Part shown: piece by piece, positions 58,178-64,000 of the stretch
Position numbering within the stretch: the stretch's first letter is position 1
Layout of the letters: the number at the start of each line of letters is the position of its first letter
Origin: Fibrobacter sp.
Lineage (GTDB): Bacteria > Fibrobacterota > Fibrobacteria > Fibrobacterales > Fibrobacteraceae
Reading direction: 5' to 3'
DNA length: 64,000 bases
Assembly (NCBI GenBank): GCA_024399015.1
Contig: JAKSIC010000009.1
Span: forward strand, 1 to 64,000
The notes under the pieces: generated by a model
What the model was told of the DNA's origin: nothing
The model's input: the letters and a program-made list of their open reading frames with translations, nothing else
Database searches by the model: none
Made by a program: the position numbers and the translations under genes

Positions 58178-59443
58178 TTACTTGAGTTCGTCCTGGATCT
58201 GTGCAGCTTCGTAGGAAAGAATACCGTGAGCCACAGAGACGTTCAAGGATTCAAGATCACTGCTCATCGGAATCTTGACGGTTTCGTCAGCCAGTTCGAT
58301 GAAGTACGGGTTGGTACCAGCACCTTCGTTACCCACGAGGAAAGCCATCTTGCGGAGCTTGTGCTTCGGGATTTCGCGGAGGCTCTGCTTACCGTGCAAG
58401 TCGGTAGCGATGATGGTGTAACCCTTGCTGCGGAGGAAGTTGATCTGGTCGATGAGATCAACGTCAAATTCGAAAGGCACGCGGAGGAAAGTACCCGAGG
58501 AACCACGGACAACCTTGGGGTTGAAGGGGCTGACGGTACCGCGACCGAGGATCATACCATCGGAACCGAAGCCGAGGCTGGTGCGGAAAAGGGTGCCAAG
58601 GTTACCCGGATCCTGCACGGCGTCAACGAGAGTGAGGACGCTACGGCTGGATTCGTAAACGGGCTTGGTGCTTGCAATGCGGGCAACAGCAATAATGCCC
58701 TGTGTGGTAACGGTAGAAGCGAGCTGCTTCATCTGAGCTTCGGACAGAACGCTGATCTTGATTTCAGCTTCGTTGATAGCTTCGATCAAAGCTTCGTCAT
58801 TGAAACCTTCAACCATGTAGACGGAGCTGACCAATTCACGATGGTGCTTGACCAATTCTTCAACAACATGGACGCCTTCACCGAGGAAGCGGCCTTCGCG
58901 TTCACGACCCTTTTCGGTAGTGAGGGCGAGGAGCTTCTTGAACCAAGGCGGATTGGAAACTACGTCTTCGCTGGATTCAACCTGAGCGACGCGTGCTTCG
59001 AGAGCAGCTTCGTCCAGAACTTCTTCAACAGCTTCAGTCTGCTGTTCTTCAGGACGCTGACGATAGATCGGAGCACCTGCCTGAGCAAATTCGCGACGGG
59101 GACGACGGTCGTCACGGTCGTGGCCACGGCGTTCGCTGCGGTTGCCGAAGGGCTTGTCGCCAAAGCGACGAGGACGACGTTCACGATCGAAAGGACGATC
59201 TCCACCACGACGGTCGTCTCGGTCGCCACGGAACGGACGATCACCATCACGGCGCGGACGGTCACCAAACTTACGGTCACCGCGGCGTTCATCACGGAAA
59301 GAGGGACGGTCGCCAAAAGACTTGCGTTCGCCACGGTTGTCATCATCGCGGCGGGGATTACGACGGTCGGTAGCTTCGCTAACGCCGAACTTACGATTGA
59401 GAGTGGATCTCACGGTACGCTTTTCGTTATTTTCTTCGCTCAT
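58178..59443 (-). CDS. TrmH/SpoU family RNA methyltransferase with a disordered basic extension
   Basis: 421 residues. The N-terminal 125 residues are Arg/Asp/Gly-rich (many RRDD, RGD and FGDRP-type units) and predicted disordered. The catalytic part has an L30e-like substrate domain (about 155-255: LTTEKGREREGRFLGEGVHVVEELVKHHRELVSSVYMVEG). The SpoU domain (about 260-421) shows LTLVDAVQDPGNLGTLFRTSLGFGSDGMIL, FLVGNEGAGTNPYFIELADETVKIPM and ESLNVSVAHGILSYEA. It should transfer a methyl group from SAM to the 2'-O of an rRNA or tRNA nucleotide. The target is not known. Confidence 0.92.
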   Translation of the reverse strand: MSEENNEKRTVRSTLNRKFGVSEATDRRNPRRDDDNRGERKSFGDRPSFRDERRGDRKFGDRPRRDGDRPFRGDRDDRRGGDRPFDRERRPRRFGDKPFGNRSERRGHDRDDRRPRREFAQAGAPIYRQRPEEQQTEAVEEVLDEAALEARVAQVESSEDVVSNPPWFKKLLALTTEKGREREGRFLGEGVHVVEELVKHHRELVSSVYMVEGFNDEALIEAINEAEIKISVLSEAQMKQLASTVTTQGIIAVARIASTKPVYESSRSVLTLVDAVQDPGNLGTLFRTSLGFGSDGMILGRGTVSPFNPKVVRGSSGTFLRVPFEFDVDLIDQINFLRSKGYTIIATDLHGKQSLREIPKHKLRKMAFLVGNEGAGTNPYFIELADETVKIPMSSDLESLNVSVAHGILSYEAAQIQDELK

Positions 59444-59454
59444 AATTTTTCCAA

Positions 59455-61326
59455 CTATTGGATTTTATCCATGATCTGTTTGGCGACGGATTCTCCGTCA
59501 ATTTTCAAGAGTTTGTAGAGGGCAGAAATTTCGCCCTGTTCCACAAAGTTGTCCGGAAGTCCGAAGCGGATCAAACGCTTGTCCGTATATCCGAAGTCCA
59601 GGAGCATTTCGCCGATAGCGGAACCATAGCCGCCCACCAGCGTATTGTCCTCCAAAGTGACAATCACCTTGTGGTTTTCGAAGAGACCGCGGTAGCATTC
59701 CTGGTCCAGAGGCTTTACGATACGGGCATCCACGAGGGTCGGGTTGTATCCGTTTTCGCGCAAGACCTTTGCAGTCTTCTTCAGTTCATTTGTCATGAAG
59801 CCTGCGCCAAGGAGCAGGATATCCTTACCCTGTTCCAAGACCTTCGGCAGACAGCCGTCAAAGTTGTCTGTTGCAGGTTCCAGTTCTTCAGCCAGGGCCG
59901 TTCCACGAGGATAGCGGATAGCAACCACACCCGGCATATCGATGGATGCTGTCAGCATGTCACGCAGTTCGTTTTCATTGGACGGAGCCAGGATGGTAAT
60001 GCCCGGAATCGTACGCAGGAAAGACAAGTCGAACGCACCATGATGGGTGGGGCCGTCCGCGCCTACTAGGCCAGCACGGTCCAGCACCAGAACGACGTGG
60101 AGATTCTGCAGAGCAATGTCGTGCATAATCTGGTCGTAGGCGCGCTGCATAAAGGAGGAGTAAATTGCCACCACCGGAACAACGCCATCGCAGGCAAGGC
60201 CTGCAGCAAAGGTTACAGCGTGTTCTTCGGCGATACCCACGTCAATGACGCGGTCGGGCATTTCCTTCGCCATAATATCGAGACCGCAGCCCGTAGGCAT
60301 AGCGGCAGTAATACCGATAATGCGGTTGTCCTTCTTGGCAAGTTCCAGCATGGTCTTACCGAACACGCTGGTCAAGGAAGGATTCTTGCTACCCGGTACC
60401 AGCGGAAGACCGCTTTCCGGATCGAAAGGATTACAACCGTGGAACTTGGTGGGGTTCTTCACCGCAGCGTCGAGACCGCGGCCCTTCTCGGTAAGAACGT
60501 GGACCAGGCAGGGGCCCGGCTGAGACTTTACACGTTCAAGAATCATCACCAGTTCATTAATGTCATGGCCATCGATAGGGCCAAAGTAACGGACACCCAG
60601 ATCTTCGAAGAACTGTCCCGGCTTGACTGCAGTCTTTGCAGCACTTTCAACCTGGAGGAACAGATCACGGAAGCGGGATCCAAGTACGCCCGGAAGACGC
60701 TTCATCAAGCGGTCCAGGTCCATACGCATCTTGTTGTACACCGGGTCGGAAATGACGCGGTTCAAGTACTTGCTGAAGCCACCTACGTTGGGAGCAATAC
60801 TCATCTTGTTGTCGTTCAAGATGATGGTCATGTTCTGCTTGGAAATGCCAGCATTGTTCAATGCTTCGTAAGCCATACCGCCGGTCATGGAACCATCACC
60901 GATAACAGCAACTACGTTGTTACGACGGTTGAAGTGGTTACGTGCAACAGCAAAACCGAGGGCTGCAGAAATAGACGTAGTGGCATGGCCTGCGCCAAAG
61001 CAGTCGTATTCACTTTCGTGACGCTTCAAGAATCCGGAAATACCATCCTGCTGACGGAGGGAGCCAAAGCGATCAAAACGGCCTGTCAGGAGCTTATGGA
61101 CATAAGCCTGGTGACCCACGTCCCAGACGATCTTGTCGTCCGGTGTATTGTACACGTAGTGCAATGCAAGGGTAAGTTCCACCACGCCGAGACTGGAAGC
61201 AAGGTGACCGCCATGCTTAGACACTTGACCAATGATGGTCTCGCGAATCTGGCTGGCCAGCTTGTTCAGCTCTTCGACAGAGCAGTGCTTGATGTCCTTT
61301 GGGGACTTTATATCTTTAAGATCCAT
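59455..61326 (-). CDS. dxs: 1-deoxy-D-xylulose-5-phosphate synthase
   Basis: 623 residues, the standard Dxs length. It makes DXP from pyruvate and glyceraldehyde 3-phosphate with thiamine diphosphate, feeding the MEP isoprenoid pathway. The ThDP site is GDGSMTGGMAYEALNNAG. The transketolase-like core has GAGHATTSISAALGFAVA, RYFGPIDGHDINELV and IDVGIAEEHAVTFAAGLAC. The start codon overlaps the ispA stop by one base (TAATG), which indicates translational coupling. It lies between ispA and the TrmH-type gene. Confidence 0.96.
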   Translation of the reverse strand: MDLKDIKSPKDIKHCSVEELNKLASQIRETIIGQVSKHGGHLASSLGVVELTLALHYVYNTPDDKIVWDVGHQAYVHKLLTGRFDRFGSLRQQDGISGFLKRHESEYDCFGAGHATTSISAALGFAVARNHFNRRNNVVAVIGDGSMTGGMAYEALNNAGISKQNMTIILNDNKMSIAPNVGGFSKYLNRVISDPVYNKMRMDLDRLMKRLPGVLGSRFRDLFLQVESAAKTAVKPGQFFEDLGVRYFGPIDGHDINELVMILERVKSQPGPCLVHVLTEKGRGLDAAVKNPTKFHGCNPFDPESGLPLVPGSKNPSLTSVFGKTMLELAKKDNRIIGITAAMPTGCGLDIMAKEMPDRVIDVGIAEEHAVTFAAGLACDGVVPVVAIYSSFMQRAYDQIMHDIALQNLHVVLVLDRAGLVGADGPTHHGAFDLSFLRTIPGITILAPSNENELRDMLTASIDMPGVVAIRYPRGTALAEELEPATDNFDGCLPKVLEQGKDILLLGAGFMTNELKKTAKVLRENGYNPTLVDARIVKPLDQECYRGLFENHKVIVTLEDNTLVGGYGSAIGEMLLDFGYTDKRLIRFGLPDNFVEQGEISALYKLLKIDGESVAKQIMDKIQ

Positions 61327-62213
61327 TACTTAACTCGAGTAATGATGAATGCGGCGATGGAACGGAGAATCTCTGTATCCTGCTTCAGGGAGTCCAAAGC
61401 CTTGATGGATTCTTCATACAATTCACGGGCACGTTCGCGGGACTTTTCAAGACCCACCAACGCGGGGTATGTAGCCTTGCCTTTTTCGATATCGGAACCG
61501 GCATCCTTACCCAGTTCTTCGGTAGTGGAAACGATATCCAGGATATCGTCCACGATCTGGAAGGCAAGACCGATGGAGCGACCGTAATCGCGGATAGCCT
61601 TGACTTCTTCTTCGGAAGCGTTAGCCAGGCGGGCGCCAACTTCCAGGGAAGCCTCAATGAGGGCTGCAGTCTTGTGATAGTGGATATAGTCCACAATTTC
61701 CAGATCCACCTGCTTGCCTTCGCATTCGATATCGGTCATTTCGCCACCGATCATACCGAAGGTGCCCAGCAGGTGAGCCAAAATTTCAATCGCCTTTGCA
61801 TTGCCGGTCTTGCCCATCATTTCGAAGGCGAGGATGCAGAGGGCGTCGCCTGCCATTACGGCAGTGGCTTCGCCGAACTGCTTGTGGGAAGTGGGTTTGC
61901 CACGACGGAAATCATCATCGTCGATGCAAGGCAGGTCATCGTGAATCAGCGAGAACGTGTGGAGCATTTCCAGCGCGCTCATTGCATAGCGAACAGATTC
62001 GCCCTTGCCGCCAAACATGTCGAATGCGGCGCGGACCAAGGCCGGGCGCAAACGCTTGCCGCCAGCGAACATGGAATAGCGCATAGCCTCGTGAAGGCGA
62101 CACGGTCTATCCTTTTCGGACGGGAGAAATTCATCAAAAGCCTTTTCCGCTTCCTTGGAAATGCGGGAAAGGTAATCAAGGGCTACAGCCGCTTCTTTTT
62201 CAAGAGATTCCAT
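61326..62213 (-). CDS. ispA: Polyprenyl synthetase (geranyl/farnesyl diphosphate synthase)
   Basis: 295 residues from the ATG at 62213; a start 9 bases earlier is possible. It condenses isopentenyl diphosphate with allylic diphosphates. The first aspartate-rich motif is DDLPCIDDDDFRRGKPTSHKQ and the second is VDDILDIV. GKRLRPALVRAAFD and CEGKQVDLEIVDYIHYHKTAALIEAS are typical of the IspA group. It starts the operon with dxs, which provides its substrates. The short chain pattern before the first motif (HTFSLIHDDLP) fits a C15 product, but chain length is not certain. Confidence 0.93.
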   Translation of the reverse strand: MESLEKEAAVALDYLSRISKEAEKAFDEFLPSEKDRPCRLHEAMRYSMFAGGKRLRPALVRAAFDMFGGKGESVRYAMSALEMLHTFSLIHDDLPCIDDDDFRRGKPTSHKQFGEATAVMAGDALCILAFEMMGKTGNAKAIEILAHLLGTFGMIGGEMTDIECEGKQVDLEIVDYIHYHKTAALIEASLEVGARLANASEEEVKAIRDYGRSIGLAFQIVDDILDIVSTTEELGKDAGSDIEKGKATYPALVGLEKSRERARELYEESIKALDSLKQDTEILRSIAAFIITRVK

Positions 62214-62230
62214 ATAGACCAAAGATACTT

Positions 62231-62257
62231 AAAAAAGAGCCCCTAATAAAGGGGCTC
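62231..62257 (-). terminator. Terminator after the right-edge lipoprotein gene
   Basis: On the minus strand, GAGCCCCT and AGGGGCTC form an 8-base stem around TTATT, followed by TTTTTT. A second palindrome, CCCTTATAAGGG, is at 62271-62282. Confidence 0.85.
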
Positions 62258-62303
62258 AAAGCTTATAATACCCTTATAAGGGCTCTAAAAACGGGATTTT
62301 CGA

Positions 62304-64000
62304 TTAGAACAGGGCGCCGTAGATTTTCACGTCGTCAATGAAGATTTCATTACCGGCAGCAAAGAAGAAATGAATCTGCTTCACCTGATCCTTGACGCTG
62401 TCCCAGGCATCGGAGCAAGACCACTTTTCAGCACTGGTCACGCAAAGTTCAGAAGGTTTTACCACAATTCGGCTCCAGTCACTACCGACCTTCTTCCAAC
62501 CGGATGCAGCCTTCACGCCCTTGGAATAGGATTCCCAGTTTTCAAGAGCCAAACGGACTTCACCATTTCCCTTAGCGTAGAACTCGATAGAGTCAATCGC
62601 AGCGAAGTTCTTGACCACTTCGAACTTACCGCCCAGCAGAGCCCAAGCATAAGGATTGTCAGCCAGTTCATAGTAAGCATGGAACACATTGTTGCCACGA
62701 TTTTCATCCGCTTCAAGATGGTCAGCAAGCTTATGAGTCTTATCGTTTTGCGAAACACCGGTTCCAAACTTGAAAGTAGTGCCCTTGTACAAGGTATCCA
62801 CATCCATGTACCACAGTTCGTTATCTTGTTCGAAATCGTACAGCAACTTTGCCGGATTCAAGTAGCTCTTGCCTTCCTTCGGAGTCTTTACAGCCTGTTC
62901 AACGAAAGGCACGCTATCCTTAGCATGGACGAAATACAGAGTCAGGGAATCGTTGGCAGGAAGCGTGGGCAACACATAGGCGCCAAGGTCACTGGTCTTC
63001 ACCAACACATCGAATCCATAGACTCCAACCCAGGCATAGTCTTCACCACTATCAAGTGTTACCTTGCTAGAAATGGTAGCGGAGGAAGACAGCTTGAGAG
63101 TGTCAATTTCAGCCAACTTATCTACACCGTAGACCTTGGAGAAAGTTCCACTTCCAAGAGACACGGTAAGACGGTAGTCGCCAGACTCAGGCCATTCCAT
63201 AGTGAACTTGCCTTCATCGTCGGTAACCACGTCAGCAAGAACCAGGTTATTCTGCAAGGCGAACTTTTCAACCATGGAATCCACCTTACGGAGAGCCACC
63301 TTTGCGTTGGAGGCTACAGAGCCATCGGACTGCAGAACAACAATCTTCTTTACAGAAGAATCTGCCACATCCTTGGGAGATTCCACCGGAGCTCTGTAAT
63401 CTTCATATGCAGATTCAGAAGGTTCAAAGAAGACACCCTTCTTGTCAAGAACCTTGTCGTAATCTTCAGACTTGAAGTACAGCTGGAGGGAATCGTTTGC
63501 CGGCACGTACGGAATCACGAACACACCGTTAGCATCGGTAGGCACAAGAATATCTGTACCAAGGACACCGACCCAAACGTTGCTGGATCCTTCCGGAATA
63601 TCGACTTCACCCTTCATCACGGCAGTAGCAACCAAGTCCAGAGAACCAAGGTCACTAGTTTCCGCAGAGGGTTCCTTTTCAAGGGACATAACCTTGGAAT
63701 AGGCGTAACCCTTATGGAGGATCGTCAAGCGGTAGTCGCCATCTTCCTTCACATTCAGGTAGAAGTGGCCTGCGCTATCGGCGACAGTGTCCGCAATAAT
63801 AATGGAATTTTCAACAGAGGCATCACCAGCCATATGGTCGACAGCGCGAACTGCAACCCTAGCAAAAGGAGCCGCCTGACCATCGGCCATAGCAATACCG
63901 TTGGTGGTAATGCTGCCCGGACCACCAGCAACATTGGTGTCGCAAGCCCAGAACGCTCCAGCACAGCCTAAGACTATAGGCAAAAGAAAATGTTTTTTCA
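62304..64000 (-). CDS. Repeat-containing surface lipoprotein, start cut by the window end
   Basis: The sequence ends with (A)TGAAAAAACAT on the minus strand, so the ATG is split and its first base lies outside. About 565 residues are visible. The lipoprotein signal ends FWAC (Cys about 20). Residues 25-380 contain two copies of a module made of carboxypeptidase-regulatory-like beta domains, with VWVGVLGTDILVPTDANGVFVIPYVPANDSLQLYF and AWVGVYGFDVLVKTSDLGAYVLPTLPANDSLTLYF. The C-terminal 175 residues (LLYDFEQDNELWYMD ... EIFIDDVKIYGALF) have the pattern of a CBM11-like jelly-roll. It is probably a surface protein binding carbohydrate or cell-wall polymer. Confidence 0.75.
   Translation of the reverse strand, partial: KKHFLLPIVLGCAGAFWACDTNVAGGPGSITTNGIAMADGQAAPFARVAVRAVDHMAGDASVENSIIIADTVADSAGHFYLNVKEDGDYRLTILHKGYAYSKVMSLEKEPSAETSDLGSLDLVATAVMKGEVDIPEGSSNVWVGVLGTDILVPTDANGVFVIPYVPANDSLQLYFKSEDYDKVLDKKGVFFEPSESAYEDYRAPVESPKDVADSSVKKIVVLQSDGSVASNAKVALRKVDSMVEKFALQNNLVLADVVTDDEGKFTMEWPESGDYRLTVSLGSGTFSKVYGVDKLAEIDTLKLSSSATISSKVTLDSGEDYAWVGVYGFDVLVKTSDLGAYVLPTLPANDSLTLYFVHAKDSVPFVEQAVKTPKEGKSYLNPAKLLYDFEQDNELWYMDVDTLYKGTTFKFGTGVSQNDKTHKLADHLEADENRGNNVFHAYYELADNPYAWALLGGKFEVVKNFAAIDSIEFYAKGNGEVRLALENWESYSKGVKAASGWKKVGSDWSRIVVKPSELCVTSAEKWSCSDAWDSVKDQVKQIHFFFAAGNEIFIDDVKIYGALF

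Noticed and set aside
60097-61587. Open frame of 496 codons on the plus strand
   Set aside because: Antisense to dxs and ispA, whose motifs are unambiguous.
62370-63971. Open frame of 533 codons on the plus strand
   Set aside because: Antisense to the right-edge lipoprotein, which has a clear lipobox and domain repeats.
1-64000. tRNA, rRNA, phage or insertion sequence
   Set aside because: No cloverleaf, rRNA segment, transposase, integrase or terminal inverted repeats were seen on either strand.

Overview
The window looks like a chromosomal segment of a Fibrobacter species (phylum Fibrobacterota). The evidence is two members of the Fibrobacter paralogous family TIGR02147, a lipoprotein with the Fibrobacter major paralogous (FISUMP, TIGR02145) domain, several lipoproteins with a serine-rich linker straight after the lipobox, a PorV-type outer-membrane protein of the type IX secretion lineage, and plant-wall genes (an expansin and a GH13 amylase). 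There is no rRNA, tRNA, CRISPR array, prophage or insertion sequence that I can support. Genes are dense and lie on both strands in short operons. Assignments rest on reading motifs and domain order; no database search was run.

Layout. 1-860: metal/arsenic-type efflux operon (ArsR regulator, CXC thioredoxin-like protein, truncated permease) with two identical ArsR-type operators. 885-4200: an AraC regulator divergent from three exported redox proteins (carboxymuconolactone decarboxylase-cupin, lipoprotein flavodoxin, ABM monooxygenase). 4258-6300: GH13 amylase and TetR regulator behind twin operators. 6472-10504: PdxR-like regulator divergent from pdxS-pdxT-ttcA. 10501-14309: LysE exporter, cysK, metY and an IscR/CymR-like Rrf2 regulator with a shared 17-bp box. 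14405-18449: triple-FKBP isomerase, a membrane protein and a PorV-like barrel with an inserted propeller. 18602-22242: rsmG, a cell-surface protein, a possible small RNA, a membrane protein and queH.

22255-25000: operon of two outer-membrane barrels, a TIGR02147 protein and a lipoprotein. 25279-30681: exported nitroreductase, aminotransferase, EamA permease, azlCD and a MATE pump. 30761-35199: LprI-like protein, YgiQ radical SAM enzyme with a disordered tail, second TIGR02147 protein, prmA. 35312-41765: FISUMP lipoprotein, two small unknowns, a degenerate Fic protein, a tandem AAA ATPase and two YkvA proteins. 41829-49426: DUF58 protein, jelly-roll lipoprotein, EF-G/TetM-like GTPase, GGDEF protein with three PAS-like repeats, and a YolD/Y-family polymerase pair.

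49509-53078: small barrel protein, membrane protein, expansin lipoprotein and two proteins with Asn-Gln-Asp repeats, the upstream one with TPRs. 53181-56322: M18 aminopeptidase and an MCE (MlaD-like) protein with a helical-repeat partner. 56358-62222: operon ispA-dxs-trmH-pyrF plus a hypothetical gene. 62304 to the right edge: a repeat-containing lipoprotein whose start codon is cut by the window end.

Regulatory DNA is unusually legible here. Four local regulators (ArsR, TetR, PdxR-like, Rrf2) each sit beside a repeated operator-like motif. Three intergenic heptanucleotide tandem repeats of unrelated sequence share the same architecture. The most interesting candidates are the fully exported redox cassette, the PorV-propeller fusion, the degenerate Fic protein next to a tandem AAA ATPase, and the TIGR02147 surface-protein operon.
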